Shown: piece by piece, positions 7,741-16,963 of the stretch | Layout: every line of letters starts with the position of its first letter | How positions within the stretch are numbered: position 1 is the first letter of the stretch | Source: Asaia bogorensis | Lineage (GTDB): Bacteria; Pseudomonadota; Alphaproteobacteria; Acetobacterales; Acetobacteraceae | NCBI GenBank assembly: GCA_943333505.2 | Contig: CALQTN020000003.1 | Coordinates: forward strand, 1 to 64,000 | Reading direction: 5' to 3' | DNA: 64,000 nucleotides | Made by a program: the position numbers and the translations under genes | Notes under the pieces: generated by a model | The model's input: the letters and a program-made list of their open reading frames with translations, nothing else | Database searches by the model: none | Told to the model about the DNA's origin: nothing

Positions 7741-8688
7741 ATGCAATCGGAAACCATTACCCTTCTCGCCATGGGCTTCACGATGTTGATCGTGGTGACC
7801 GCATGGATGTTACTGCGCATGTCGCAAGATGACGCACGTTTCGATATCCGGGTTAAGGATGCCCGGCGCAAGCCGCAGGCCGTGGCGTCGCGGAAGAACC
7901 GGATGCGCCCCGAGCATCGGCTGGTCGCCGCAGTTAAAGACCTGATCGGCGGAATTGGCGAACGGATCGCCAATAGCGGCATGATGTCGCGCCGTATGCT
8001 GGCCGATCTTGAACAGACGCTGGTGTCATCCGGCATCACCAGTTCGAACGCGCTGGGGCTGTTCATCGGCAGCAAGATCCTGATGCTGACAACCTTCCCG
8101 CTGCTAATCCTGATGGCATTGCACGGCATGGTCGAGCCGATGACCAGCTATGGCGCCGCTGCCGGAGGCGCCGGTCTGGGCCTGCTGGCGCCCGATTGGC
8201 TCGCCCGCAAATTTCGCGAGAAATATGTCGAGCGTGTTTCCGGCGGCCTGCCCGATGCACTCGACCTCCTGCTGATTTGTGCCCAGTCGGGCCTGGCAAT
8301 GGAGTCGAGCCTGTCACGGGTGGAGACCGAAATGCGGACCGTGCATCCGGATCTTTCCTGGGAGTTGGCGCAGACGGTGGCCGAATTGCAGATCCTGTCC
8401 GACAGCCGGGTGGCACTCGCCAATCTTGGCAGCCGCACCAAGCTCGATGGTTTCAAGCGGCTGAGTTCGACCCTGATCCAGACGATGCAGTTTGGCACCC
8501 CGCTCAGCGAGGCGCTGCGGATGCTGGCGCAGGAAATGCGGCACGAAGTGATGATGAACTTCGAGGCAAAAGCGGCCCGGCTTCCGGTGCTGCTGACCTT
8601 GCCGATGGTGATGTTCATCCTGCCGAGCGTGTTCATCGTGGTCGGTGGGCCCGCGGTTATCCAACTCATGCGCGGCTTCATGGCATGA
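7741..8688 (+). CDS. tadC: Tad inner-membrane platform protein TadC
   Basis: A 315-residue partner of TadB with a type II secretion F domain (about 165-295, GGLPDALDLLLICAQSGLAMESSL). It has an N-terminal helix and a C-terminal hydrophobic helix (PMVMFILPSVFIVVGG). It starts 6 bases after the tadB stop. Length and order, cpaF-tadB-tadC-tadD, match Tad loci in general. Confidence 0.93.
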   Translation: MQSETITLLAMGFTMLIVVTAWMLLRMSQDDARFDIRVKDARRKPQAVASRKNRMRPEHRLVAAVKDLIGGIGERIANSGMMSRRMLADLEQTLVSSGITSSNALGLFIGSKILMLTTFPLLILMALHGMVEPMTSYGAAAGGAGLGLLAPDWLARKFREKYVERVSGGLPDALDLLLICAQSGLAMESSLSRVETEMRTVHPDLSWELAQTVAELQILSDSRVALANLGSRTKLDGFKRLSSTLIQTMQFGTPLSEALRMLAQEMRHEVMMNFEAKAARLPVLLTLPMVMFILPSVFIVVGGPAVIQLMRGFMA

Positions 8689-8708
8689 CAATCAACAAGG
8701 AAACGACA

Positions 8709-9455
8709 ATGCGCAAACTGTGGATCAATCTGCCGAAATCCGCATGGCCACTGCTGATTGTCACTGCGCTTTCGGCGTGCGCCGGCGGGACAGAACGCAT
8801 CGCGGGCGGGGACACCAATCTGCAGATGGGGCGGGCAGCCCTCGCCGGCGGGGCCCCGGCGATCGCGCTCCAGGTTGGTGCGGGAATGCTGAAGGACAAT
8901 CCCAAGGACCAGGAGGCACTGACGCTGCAGGCCGATGCACTTTCGGCCCTGGGGCGCGGCGCGGAAGCGGTTCCGGTTTATCGCCAACTCCTGACGCTCG
9001 ATCCCGGTTCGATCAACGCGCATATCGGCCTCGGCCGGGTGCTGCTTGCCACCGATGCGGTGGCTGCCGAGGGTGAATTCCTCGCCGTGTTGGCCAACGC
9101 GCCGAATACACCGATTGCCGCCAATAATCTTGGGATTGCGCGGGATCTCCAGGGGCGGCACACCGAAGCGCAGGCAGCGTATCGTTCTGCACTCGGCATG
9201 GCGCCGTCGATGCAGGCTGCCAGTATAAATCTTGCACTTTCGCTCAGCGTTAGCGGCCAGGCCGCCGAGGCGATCCCGATGCTGCGCCCGCTGGCCGAAG
9301 CCCCAATGGCTGACATCAAAACCCGCCAGGATCTTGCCGTGGCGCTGGCCATGGCCGGCGACCAGGCGGGTGCAGCCAGGCTGTTGGGGCGCGATATGTC
9401 GCCAGCCGAGGTTGAGGTTGCGTTGCGCCACTACGTCGCGCTTGCGAAGCGCTGA
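8709..9455 (+). CDS. tadD: TPR lipoprotein TadD
   Basis: A 248-residue predicted lipoprotein. Signal sequence MRKLWINLPKSAW... ends in lipobox ALSAC at about residue 23, and tandem tetratricopeptide repeats follow (about 45-235, repeating A-x-GR-x-x-EA type helices). TadD acts in the periplasm as a scaffold for the secretin or other Tad parts. I chose ATG 8709 because AAGGA (8697-8701) is well spaced. The in-frame ATG at 8685, overlapping the tadC stop, is the alternative and would add 8 residues. No tadE, tadF or tadG minor-pilin gene follows. Confidence 0.9.
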   Translation: MRKLWINLPKSAWPLLIVTALSACAGGTERIAGGDTNLQMGRAALAGGAPAIALQVGAGMLKDNPKDQEALTLQADALSALGRGAEAVPVYRQLLTLDPGSINAHIGLGRVLLATDAVAAEGEFLAVLANAPNTPIAANNLGIARDLQGRHTEAQAAYRSALGMAPSMQAASINLALSLSVSGQAAEAIPMLRPLAEAPMADIKTRQDLAVALAMAGDQAGAARLLGRDMSPAEVEVALRHYVALAKR

Positions 9456-9524
9456 CCGTTGCGTGTCATCCCGCCGCACCCTGCACCCAAGGCCGTCATC
9501 CAAGCGTTCCAAGCGGGGGCGTTA

Positions 9525-10103
9525 ATGAACGTGCTGATCCTGTCCAATCGTCCCGCCATCGATGCGATGGTACTGACCTTATTGAACCAGAACCGCGACC
9601 GTCCAAGATTGTTCCGCGTCGCGTCCTATAGTGAATTGCGCAACCTGCTGCCATATGCACGCTGCGATACCTTGGTCATCGATACGCGGATTGCCGGCTA
9701 TGGGCGCGAGTTCGACGAAAACAGCCTGCGCCGGCAACATCCTGGCCTGCCTATCATTACGCTTGATGCCGATGAACTTCCCGCCAGGCATGATGCAGGC
9801 TGCAACGATCATATGCTGCAGGCGGTACGGTTGATTTCGCCACAAGCGGAAATGGTGCCGCCAGCCCAGCCACAAGCACGTGCCGCGGCACTGGTGGATC
9901 TGACCGCCCGCCAGCGCGAGGTTCTTGTTCTGCTGCGGCAGGGTTGCACGACCCGTGAAATCGCCGAGGCACTCGCGGTTGCGGTACCAACGGTGAAATC
10001 GCATCTGCGCGCGCTGTATCGCCAACTCGGCGCCAGCAACCGGGTGGAAGCGGTGATGAAGGCGCCGCGTAGCGTTTTATATCTGGTTCCGTCCGAAAAT
10101 TAA
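9525..10103 (+). CDS. LuxR-family DNA-binding regulator with pseudo-receiver
   Basis: A 192-residue protein. The C-terminal HTH of the LuxR/NarL class is clear (about 122-182: LTARQREVLVLLRQGCTTREIAEALAV, then VKSHLRALYRQLG). The N-terminal part (about 1-110) resembles a small receiver fold, with one Asp in LVIDTRIAG at the usual phosphorylation strand but without the acidic pocket of a normal receiver. I start it at ATG 9525; a TTG at 9459 is possible but less likely. It follows tadD by 69 bases in the same direction, so control of the pilus genes is a reasonable guess. No cognate kinase is adjacent. Confidence 0.8.
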   Translation: MNVLILSNRPAIDAMVLTLLNQNRDRPRLFRVASYSELRNLLPYARCDTLVIDTRIAGYGREFDENSLRRQHPGLPIITLDADELPARHDAGCNDHMLQAVRLISPQAEMVPPAQPQARAAALVDLTARQREVLVLLRQGCTTREIAEALAVAVPTVKSHLRALYRQLGASNRVEAVMKAPRSVLYLVPSEN

Positions 10104-10184
10104 CCATTTCAGTCGCGCAAACCCGGTTGCCATGTGTGGCGCGAACTCCGTAACATTGGATTTCAATCAATATAGGATTTTGCG

Positions 10185-11762
10185 ATGAAGCGCAGAGACG
10201 TCTTGAAGACGGGTGCGGTGGCAAGCCTTGCCGGTTTGGCGCGGCCCGCTTTGGCCCAGGGCAGCCGGGTGCTGCGCTTCGTGCCGCAGGCCAATCTGTC
10301 GAGCCCGGATCCAATCTGGACCACGGCCACGGTTGCCTACATCCACGGCTACATGATCTGGGACACGTTGTACGGGTTGGATGAAAAGCTCATGCCACAG
10401 CCGCAAATGGCGGCGGGGCACGAGGAATCGGCTGACGGCCTTACGTTTACCATTACGCTTCGCGAAGGATTGAAGTTCACCGACGGCGCACCGGTGCGGG
10501 CGGCGGACTGCGTGCAATCGATCATCCGCTGGTCCAAGCGCAATCCGATGGGCGGCACCTTGATGGCGCGCTGCAACGAATTGATAGCACTCGACGACAA
10601 GCGCCTGCAATTCCGCATGAAGCAGCGCTTCCCGATCACCGCCTACGTGCTGGGCGGCGAAGGCTGCTTCATCATGCCCGAACGCATTGCCAAGACCGAT
10701 GCCTTCACCATGGTGACCGAATATGTTGGGTCGGGCCCATACCGGTTCCTGCGCGACGAATGGGTGTCCGGCGCCTCGGCGGCCTATGCCCGCAACGCAG
10801 ATTATATCCCACGCCAGGAAGCGCCATCGATGTGGTCGGGCGGCAAGGTCGCCAATTTCGACCGCGTCGAATGGAAGATCATGCCCGATCCCGCCACCGC
10901 ATCAGCGGCTTTGCAGCGCGGTGAAATCGACTGGTGGGAAAACCCGCTTGCCGATCTGGTGCCGCAATTGCGCAAGGCGCCGGGCATCAAGACCGAAGTG
11001 CTCGACCCGCTCGGCGCGCTCGGGGTGGTGCGCTTCAACCATCTGCACGCGCCGTTCGACAACGTAAAGCTGCGCCGGGCGCTGATCGCTGGCATTGATC
11101 AGAATGAGTGTATTCTGGCCAATTACGGTGATCTGGCGGGCGAACTTGGCCGCACCGGGGCAGGCTTCTTCACAGCCGGATCGCCCTATGCGAACACCGC
11201 CGGCATGGAGGCATTAACCGGCAAGCGCGACATGGCGCTGGTGCGCAAACTGGTCGCTGAAAGCGGCTATAAGGGCGAGGAAATCGTGCTGATGTCGCCG
11301 ACCGATCAGCCCGGCTTGCAGGCAACCTGCCAGGTGGTGGCTGATTATTTCAAGAAGGCCGGGTTGAACGTTGCTTATACGTCGATGGATTGGGGCACCC
11401 TGGTCGCCCGCCGCGCCAAGAAGGAGGCACCGTCACAGGGCGGCTGGAGCGTGTTCTGCACCACCTGGGCCGGGCTTTCGACCGCCAATCCAGGCAGCAG
11501 CCAGATCCTGCGCGGCAACGGCGTCGATGGCTGGTTCGGATGGGCAACGATGCCGAAGATGGAGGCGTTGCGCGACCAGTGGTTCGACGCCCCCAACCTC
11601 GCCGCCCAGCAGGAGATCACCAAGGCGATGCAGTTGCAGGCCTTCGAGGATGTACCGGTGCTGCCGACGGGGATGTATTTCTCCCCGACCGCCTATCGCA
11701 GCAACCTCACCGGGGTGATCAAGTCCGGCGTGGCGCTGATGTGGGGGGTTAAGCGGGTTTAG
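10185..11762 (+). CDS. ABC transporter substrate-binding protein, oligopeptide/dipeptide type (SBP_bac_5)
   Basis: A 525-residue exported solute-binding protein. The N-terminus carries a twin-arginine-like signal (MKRRDVLKTG, hydrophobic core, ARPALAQG), so Tat export is likely. The body shows family landmarks: the N-terminal lobe with FTITLREGLKFTDG, ALQRGEIDWWEN, and FNHLHAPFDNVKLRRALI. AGGA at 10172-10175 supports ATG 10185. No permease or ATPase genes are nearby, so it is an orphan binding protein. A second one lies at 13472. The ligand cannot be deduced. Confidence 0.9.
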   Translation: MKRRDVLKTGAVASLAGLARPALAQGSRVLRFVPQANLSSPDPIWTTATVAYIHGYMIWDTLYGLDEKLMPQPQMAAGHEESADGLTFTITLREGLKFTDGAPVRAADCVQSIIRWSKRNPMGGTLMARCNELIALDDKRLQFRMKQRFPITAYVLGGEGCFIMPERIAKTDAFTMVTEYVGSGPYRFLRDEWVSGASAAYARNADYIPRQEAPSMWSGGKVANFDRVEWKIMPDPATASAALQRGEIDWWENPLADLVPQLRKAPGIKTEVLDPLGALGVVRFNHLHAPFDNVKLRRALIAGIDQNECILANYGDLAGELGRTGAGFFTAGSPYANTAGMEALTGKRDMALVRKLVAESGYKGEEIVLMSPTDQPGLQATCQVVADYFKKAGLNVAYTSMDWGTLVARRAKKEAPSQGGWSVFCTTWAGLSTANPGSSQILRGNGVDGWFGWATMPKMEALRDQWFDAPNLAAQQEITKAMQLQAFEDVPVLPTGMYFSPTAYRSNLTGVIKSGVALMWGVKRV

Positions 11763-11778
11763 GGTCCCACTTTCGCGA

Positions 11779-12195
11779 TCATCTTGCCGTCCAACTGCCA
11801 ACTTTGGCGATGCGCAACGCAATGACCGGCAGGTCAGCGATGCGCATCGCCGTCAGTTGCGGATAGCGGGCGACCAGCAATGCCTGGGCTGCATCGTGTT
11901 CGATGCCGTCGATCAAGATTTCTGCGTGGCCGCTCAGCATCACCCAGGCGAGGCGCGACCAATCCTCATCATAATGATCGACGGTCACCATGACTTCCGG
12001 GTTGCCGGCAATGTTGCGTAACCGGCGTAGTGGGCGGTCCTGGCGCTTGGGCTTGCCATCGATGGTGATATAGAGCGTCGCCCCGGCCACAGCGTAGCAG
12101 ACCGGCACCACATGCGGCCGCCCGCCTTCATCGACAGTGCCGAGATGGCCGACCCGTTTGCGCTCCAGCAACAGCTTCTCGGTGGGGGACAGCAT
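11779..12195 (-). CDS. PPOX-fold flavin/F420-type reductase (TIGR03668-like)
   Basis: A 138-residue split-barrel protein of the pyridoxamine-phosphate-oxidase-like class. The start region RVGHLGTVDEGGRPHVVPVCYAV and the following LYITIDGKPKR, then RLRNIAGNPEVMVTVDHYDEDW, fit the group annotated as probable F420-dependent PPOX enzymes. I start it at ATG 12195, since the upstream open frame has no RBS. It is divergent from the luciferase-like gene at 12257 with only 61 bases between, so the pair probably shares a regulatory region. Cofactor (FMN or F420) is inference. Confidence 0.78.
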   Translation of the reverse strand: MLSPTEKLLLERKRVGHLGTVDEGGRPHVVPVCYAVAGATLYITIDGKPKRQDRPLRRLRNIAGNPEVMVTVDHYDEDWSRLAWVMLSGHAEILIDGIEHDAAQALLVARYPQLTAMRIADLPVIALRIAKVGSWTAR

Positions 12196-12256
12196 AGTCT
12201 GGCCTCTCGCTTGAAATGCGTTAGAGTGGCGCCAATCAGTTTTGGGGAGCAAGTCC

Positions 12257-13111
12257 ATGCATATCGGCGCGTCGATGTTTTTCACCGACTATTCCATGTC
12301 GCCGGCCGATCTCGGTCGCGCACTGGAAGAACGCGGTTTTGAGTCGGTCTGGGCGCCGGAGCACTCCCACATCCCAGCCTCGCGCCGCACCCCCTTCCCA
12401 GGCGGTACAGATCTACCCAAGCGCTATTATGACTGCATGGACCCGTTCGTTTCGTTGACGGCGGCTGCTGCGGTTACCAAGAACTTGCGCATCGGCACCG
12501 GGGTTTGCCTGGTCAACCAGCGCGATGTGATCCAGACCGCCAAGCAGGTTGCCTCCATCGACCAGATCTCGGCCGGGCGCTTCCTGTTCGGCGTCGGGGT
12601 GGGCTGGAACGCGGAAGAAATGGAAAACCACGGCACGGTGTTTGAAAGCCGCGCCAAGCTGGTGCGTGAGCGCATCGAGGCGATGAAGGAGATCTGGACC
12701 AAGTCCAAGGCCGAATATCACGGTGAGATGGTGAATTTCGATCCGATCTATGCCTGGCCGAAGCCCGTGACCAAGCCGCATCCGCCGGTGATTGTCGGTG
12801 GCGCCTTCCCGCACAGTGCGCGCCGTGCCATCCGCTACGGCAATGGCTGGATCCCGATCGCCGGCCGCGCCGCCTATGGTGATATTTCGGTATTGATGCC
12901 GAAATTCCACGCCATGGCACGCGAAGCCGGGCGCGACCCGTCCGAATTGCCAGTATCGATGTTCGGCGGCCAGGAAGACCTCGGCAAGATGAAGGAATGG
13001 CGCGACATTGGGGTCGAGCGTGTGGTGGTGTCACTTGAGTCAGAGAAAGCAGATACGATCCTGCCGATCCTGGACCGTTGGGCGGCGATTATCCGCGGCC
13101 TGGCAGCCTAG
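12257..13111 (+). CDS. Luciferase-like (LLM) flavin/F420-dependent oxidoreductase
   Basis: A 284-residue TIM-barrel oxidoreductase of the bacterial luciferase-like superfamily. It resembles the TIGR03619 group: MHIGASMFFTDYSMSPADLGRALEERGFESVWAPEHSHIP, then LRIGTGVCLVNQRDVIQTAKQVAS and GRFLFGVGVGWN. GGGGAGC at 12244-12250 fixes the ATG at 12257. Members use FMN or F420. The substrate is unknown. The divergent PPOX-fold gene next door belongs to another family often predicted to bind F420. Confidence 0.87.
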   Translation: MHIGASMFFTDYSMSPADLGRALEERGFESVWAPEHSHIPASRRTPFPGGTDLPKRYYDCMDPFVSLTAAAAVTKNLRIGTGVCLVNQRDVIQTAKQVASIDQISAGRFLFGVGVGWNAEEMENHGTVFESRAKLVRERIEAMKEIWTKSKAEYHGEMVNFDPIYAWPKPVTKPHPPVIVGGAFPHSARRAIRYGNGWIPIAGRAAYGDISVLMPKFHAMAREAGRDPSELPVSMFGGQEDLGKMKEWRDIGVERVVVSLESEKADTILPILDRWAAIIRGLAA

Positions 13112-13229
13112 GCGCCTGAAAAGCGCTTGCGACACGGCGCGGTTAGGTTCATAAGCTATATCAGTGGGCTGCCGCCCATTGTTCGTATAGTACTTCAGCT
13201 TAACCGTCCTTCTTTGGAGGAATGCCGTC

Positions 13230-13412
13230 ATGTTCTCCCGCCGGTCGCTTTTCACCGCCCTGGCCGCAGGAATTTCCAGCCTCGCCGTGGTGCCTGCGGC
13301 ACTCGCTGCAACCGGGGCCAAGCAGAAGAAGAAAACTGCCAAAGCCCCGGCGCATGGCAAGCAACACGCGAAATCCAAGCCCCGCGCAGCCAAGCCGGTT
13401 ACGCAGAGCTGA
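13230..13412 (+). CDS. Small exported Lys/Ala-rich protein
   Basis: A 60-residue protein. The first 26 residues form a signal peptide (MFSRRSLFTALAAGISSLAVVPAALA; the FSRRSLF motif is Tat-like, the cut is AXA-type). The mature part is about 34 residues, very rich in Lys and Ala, with no Cys. GGAGG at 13216-13220 sits 9 bases before ATG 13230. Another frame from 13222 is open, but its product has no coherent features. It lies between the LLM gene and the second binding-protein gene. I do not recognise a family. Confidence 0.6.
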   Translation: MFSRRSLFTALAAGISSLAVVPAALAATGAKQKKKTAKAPAHGKQHAKSKPRAAKPVTQS

Positions 13413-13471
13413 GCCTGTCGCGATAGTCTGACGCTGCCGGGGAGATTGCCCCGGCACGCGAGGGAGGCAGT

Positions 13472-15001
13472 ATGCGTTGGACGCGCCGGACGGTGGCGAC
13501 TGGGTTGGCGCTTGGTGCCACCCGGATGCTCTCCCCCCATGCGGCGCAGGCGCAAAAACCTGCCGATACCTTGCGCATCGCCTGGATCGGCGGGGTCCCT
13601 ACTCTTGACCCCTATTACAATCAGCAACGCGTCGGGCTGATCGTCGCCCACCACGCGTTTGACGGTCTGGTGCATCGCGATCCGGTGACCTTCGCGATCA
13701 AGCCACTCCTGGCCAGCGCCTGGCGGGCCATCGATGACACCACCATCGAATTCGACCTGCGGCAGAACGTGACCTTCCACGATGGCAGTCGCTTCAGCGC
13801 CGATGACGTGGTCTACACCTTCAATACCATTATGACCGATCCGGCAGTGTCGGTGCCAAGCAATTATCAATGGCTGTCTGGCACCGAGAAGATCGACGAC
13901 TATAAAATCCGCCTGAAGCTCAAGCGGATATTTCCCGCAGCGCTGGAATATCTTGCCATGGTGATGCCGATCTGGCCGAAGGCGAGCCGGACCGCATTAG
14001 GGGCAACTCGCTACGCGATGCTGCCAATCGGCTGCGGTCCGTATCGGATTACCAGCATCACCGGGCAAAGCGAGATCGAACTGGCACGGTTCGGCGATTA
14101 CTACCCGGAGAGCCCCAAGGCCAAGCCAAGCATCGCCCGGCTATCGATCCGCGCCTACGACACCCCCGAGGCGCTATCCGCCGCGATCGACCAGGATCGC
14201 GCGGATTGGAGCTGGGGGGTCGGGCAGGATGAGTTTGCCCGGCTGTCGCAACTGCCTGGCTGGATCGGGGTGCAGGCCGAAAGCATGCGGGTGGGATATT
14301 TGTCGCTCGATGCCGCAGGGCGGACCGGGGCGGATAATCCACTGACCAAGCTCAAGACCCGCCAGGCGATTTTCCACGCCATCGATCGCAGCAAAATCGT
14401 CAAAGAACTGATCGCAGGCGGCGCGCGGGTGGCCGACGCGCCGTGTTATCCAACCCAGTTCGGGTGCGACGCCAATGCCGCGGTGCGCTATGCCTATGAC
14501 CCGGCGCTTGCCAAGGCCCTGCTGGCGGAAGCCGGTTACCCAAACGGCTTTGAGACTGATCTGGTAAGCTATGTACTGCCATCCATCACCACCGCGGTGC
14601 AGACCTACCTCAAAGCAGTCGGCATAACCGTCACCATGCAGCAACTGCCAATTTCGACGGCGATCGCGCGATCTCGTGAGGGGCGATCCCCACTCGATAT
14701 GGGAAGCTGGGGCAGCTACTCGATCAATGACGTCACCGCGATTTTGCCGTATTTTTTCACCTTCACAGATGCCGACTACGTGCGCGATGCCGAGTTGAAA
14801 TCACTTGTCGAGCAGGGTGGCGCCAACACCGATGTGGATGCGCGGCGCAAGTTTTACCGGGCGGCGGTCAAGCTGATTACCGAGAAAGCCTATTGGCTGC
14901 CATTGCATACTTACGCGACAACCTATGTTTACCGGCGCGACCTGACGTTCAAACCATTCCCCGATGAGTTGCCGCGATTCTATCTGGCGAGTTGGAAGTA
15001 A
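13472..15001 (+). CDS. Second ABC transporter substrate-binding protein, oligopeptide/dipeptide type
   Basis: A 509-residue SBP_bac_5 protein. The N-terminus (MRWTRRTVATGLALG..., cut near AAQAQ) is a Tat-like signal. Landmarks are IDDTTIEFDLRQNVTFHDGSRFSADDVVYTFN and KLKTRQAIFHAIDRSKIV. GGGAGGC precedes the ATG by about 4 bases. It shares fold and size with the protein at 10185 but the sequences are clearly different, so this is not a recent duplication. No permease genes are nearby. A short tandem repeat follows its stop. Confidence 0.9.
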   Translation: MRWTRRTVATGLALGATRMLSPHAAQAQKPADTLRIAWIGGVPTLDPYYNQQRVGLIVAHHAFDGLVHRDPVTFAIKPLLASAWRAIDDTTIEFDLRQNVTFHDGSRFSADDVVYTFNTIMTDPAVSVPSNYQWLSGTEKIDDYKIRLKLKRIFPAALEYLAMVMPIWPKASRTALGATRYAMLPIGCGPYRITSITGQSEIELARFGDYYPESPKAKPSIARLSIRAYDTPEALSAAIDQDRADWSWGVGQDEFARLSQLPGWIGVQAESMRVGYLSLDAAGRTGADNPLTKLKTRQAIFHAIDRSKIVKELIAGGARVADAPCYPTQFGCDANAAVRYAYDPALAKALLAEAGYPNGFETDLVSYVLPSITTAVQTYLKAVGITVTMQQLPISTAIARSREGRSPLDMGSWGSYSINDVTAILPYFFTFTDADYVRDAELKSLVEQGGANTDVDARRKFYRAAVKLITEKAYWLPLHTYATTYVYRRDLTFKPFPDELPRFYLASWK

Positions 15002-15014
15002 TTCCGACACGGCC

Positions 15015-15045
15015 AGTTTCGTAAGGGGAACTAGTTTCGTAAGGG
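15015..15045. repeat. 18-bp tandem repeat between convergent genes
   Basis: AGTTTCGTAAGGG occurs at 15015-15027 and again at 15033-15045, a period of 18 bases in the 53-base gap between the binding-protein gene and metW. Replication slippage explains it; no regulatory role is evident. Confidence 0.8.
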
Positions 15046-15054
15046 CAATTTGGA

Positions 15055-15687
15055 TCAGGCTTTGCGTAACTGGAACAATGCCTGTTCGCCGAACAGATTG
15101 GCCAATCCTTCCCAGCGCCGCCAAGGGGAACGCTGGCCGGCTTCATCCACGGCCAGCCATTTTTCCACCACGTAGCCTTCTTCCGCACACAGCACGAAGA
15201 AGTCGCGGATGGTGCAGGGATGGATATTGGGGGTTTCGTGCCATGGCTTGGCCCAGACCGAGGTCATCGGCATCCGGCCCGACCAAAGCAGCTGCATCCG
15301 CACCAGCCAGTGGCCGAAATTCGGAAAGCTCACCACCGCGTGGCGGCCAATGCGCAGCATCTGGCGCAGCACCTCACGCGGGCGTTCGACCGCCTGCAAG
15401 GTGCGCGACAGCACCACATAATCGAACGCACCATCAGGATATTGCGCCAGGTCGCTATCGGCATCGCCCTGCATCACCGGCAGGCCATGGGCGACGGCGT
15501 GGGTCACTTCCGCCATGTCGATTTCAATGCCGCGCGCGTCGCAGCCCTGGGTGCGGAACAGATGATCGATCAGGGAGCCATCACCGCAGCCGATATCGAG
15601 CACTTTGGTGCGCGCCGGGATCATCTCGGCGATCAGCCGCAGATCGAGCCGCATGTTCTTGGCGACGTAGCGCACGGTGTCGGTCAT
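15055..15687 (-). CDS. metW: Methionine biosynthesis protein MetW
   Basis: A 210-residue class I SAM-dependent-methyltransferase fold. The glycine-rich SAM loop is [15 protein letters not shown] (about 30-44), followed by GIEIDMAEV. Other MetW features are [11 protein letters not shown] and the long C-terminal region. MetW works with MetX in alphaproteobacteria and is needed for full homoserine O-acyltransferase activity. Its start overlaps the metX stop by 4 bases, as usual for this pair. Confidence 0.95.
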   Translation of the reverse strand: MTDTVRYVAKNMRLDLRLIAEMIPARTKVLDIGCGDGSLIDHLFRTQGCDARGIEIDMAEVTHAVAHGLPVMQGDADSDLAQYPDGAFDYVVLSRTLQAVERPREVLRQMLRIGRHAVVSFPNFGHWLVRMQLLWSGRMPMTSVWAKPWHETPNIHPCTIRDFFVLCAEEGYVVEKWLAVDEAGQRSPWRRWEGLANLFGEQALFQLRKA

Positions 15688-16847
15688 TTGTTCAGCCCGG
15701 CATGTTCGGCGCAGCCACGCAGGAAACCGGCAAGGGTGCGGTGGAAATCGGGTTCGTCGAGCAGGAAGGCGTCATGGCCCTTGTCCGACACGATTTCCAC
15801 GAAGCTGACATTGGCCGCCGCCGCGTTCAATGCGCGCGCCACCGCCCGGCTGGCGCTGGTCGGGTAAAGCCAGTCCGAGGTGAAGCTGATCAGACAGAAC
15901 CGGGTTCTTGTGCCGGCGAAAGCGGCGGAAAGATTGTCGCCGTGTTCGGCCGCCAGATCGAAATAATCGCAGGCACGGGTGATAGTCAGGTAGGAATTGG
16001 CATCGAAGCGGCCAACGAAGGTGCTGCCCTGATGCTGGAGGTAGCTTTCGACCTCGAACTTATCCGAAAACAGCGCCGCCATGCTCGACGCGGTTTCGGT
16101 GCTGCGCTGGCGGCGACCGAATTTCCGGGTCAGCGCTTCTTCGGACAGATAGGTGATGTGGGCGACCATGCGGGCGACCGCGAGGCCGCGTGTCGGCATG
16201 CCATCATCTTCCCAATAACGCCCGCCCTTCCAGTCCGGGTCGGCGAATATCGCCTGGCGCCCGACCTCGTTGAACGCGATGTTTTGCGCCGAATGATAGG
16301 GGGCGGTCGCGATCGGCACGGCGGCGAAGACATGGTCGGGGTAGGTCGCCGCCCAGTCGAGCACCTGCATTCCGCCCATTGAGCCGCCCACCACGGCGAA
16401 TAATATATCGATCCCAAGCCGGTCGATCAGCCGCTTCTGGGCCCGCACCATGTCGCGGATGGTGACCGGGGGGAAATCGGTGCCCCAGACATCAGCCGGA
16501 TCCTTGCCGCGCGGCGATCGTGGGCCGGTGGTGCCCATGCAGCCGCCCAGCACGTTGGTGCAGATCACGAAATGGCGATCAGTGTCGATCGCCATTCCCT
16601 TGCCCACCACCTGGTCCCACCAGCCCGGACGCCCGGTGAGCGGATGGGTTTCGGCGACATATTGATCGGCGGTCAGCGCGTGGCAGATCAGGATCGCGTT
16701 GGTCTTGTCCGCGTTCAGGGTGCCATAGGTGCGGTAGGCCACTTCGAGATGCGGAAGTGCCACGCCACATTCCAGCATCAGCCCATCCGCGAACTCGGCG
16801 TGCTGGTGGCGAATGGCGTGCAATGATTGCAAGGATGATGTGGTCAT
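15684..16847 (-). CDS. metX: Homoserine O-acetyltransferase/O-succinyltransferase MetX
   Basis: A 387-residue alpha/beta-hydrolase-fold acyltransferase that activates homoserine for methionine synthesis. The nucleophile elbow GGSMGGMQ, the early [11 protein letters not shown] block, and the terminal Asp/His positions (TSDWLYP, DKGHDAF) are present. I chose ATG 16847, giving [13 protein letters not shown]; the longer frame is Arg/Cys-rich and not protein-like. It is divergent from the chorismate-mutase gene (116 bases apart). The acyl donor cannot be fixed from sequence alone. Confidence 0.94.
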   Translation of the reverse strand: MTTSSLQSLHAIRHQHAEFADGLMLECGVALPHLEVAYRTYGTLNADKTNAILICHALTADQYVAETHPLTGRPGWWDQVVGKGMAIDTDRHFVICTNVLGGCMGTTGPRSPRGKDPADVWGTDFPPVTIRDMVRAQKRLIDRLGIDILFAVVGGSMGGMQVLDWAATYPDHVFAAVPIATAPYHSAQNIAFNEVGRQAIFADPDWKGGRYWEDDGMPTRGLAVARMVAHITYLSEEALTRKFGRRQRSTETASSMAALFSDKFEVESYLQHQGSTFVGRFDANSYLTITRACDYFDLAAEHGDNLSAAFAGTRTRFCLISFTSDWLYPTSASRAVARALNAAAANVSFVEIVSDKGHDAFLLDEPDFHRTLAGFLRGCAEHAGLNK

Positions 16848-16897
16848 GGCGCCAGAAGCATATGCGGTGCGGGCATGCCGAGCGCAAGCTTTGCAGA

Positions 16898-16930
16898 GCG
16901 GGGCCCATCCGCTATTGCAGTTTGCCCCGC
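16898..16930. promoter_or_regulatory. GC-rich inverted repeat in the metX/chorismate-mutase divergent gap
   Basis: GCGGGGC (16898-16904) pairs exactly with GCCCCGC (16924-16930) across 19 bases, about 50 bases before metX and 33 before the chorismate-mutase start. It could be an operator or leader hairpin. I compared it with the SAM-II riboswitch expected upstream of some alphaproteobacterial met genes and did not find that pattern. Confidence 0.3.
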
Positions 16931-16963
16931 AACACGCGCGGTCAGTCCAACAGCGACGGGTCC

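Noticed and set aside
14964-16382. 472-codon plus-strand open frame across metW-metX.
   Set aside because: It is antisense to two well-supported genes and its translation is low-complexity Arg/Ala/Gly.
16848-16963. Possible SAM-II riboswitch upstream of metX.
   Set aside because: The leader has a GC-rich 7-bp hairpin but I could not fit the SAM-II consensus or its pseudoknot; covariance-model search would be needed.
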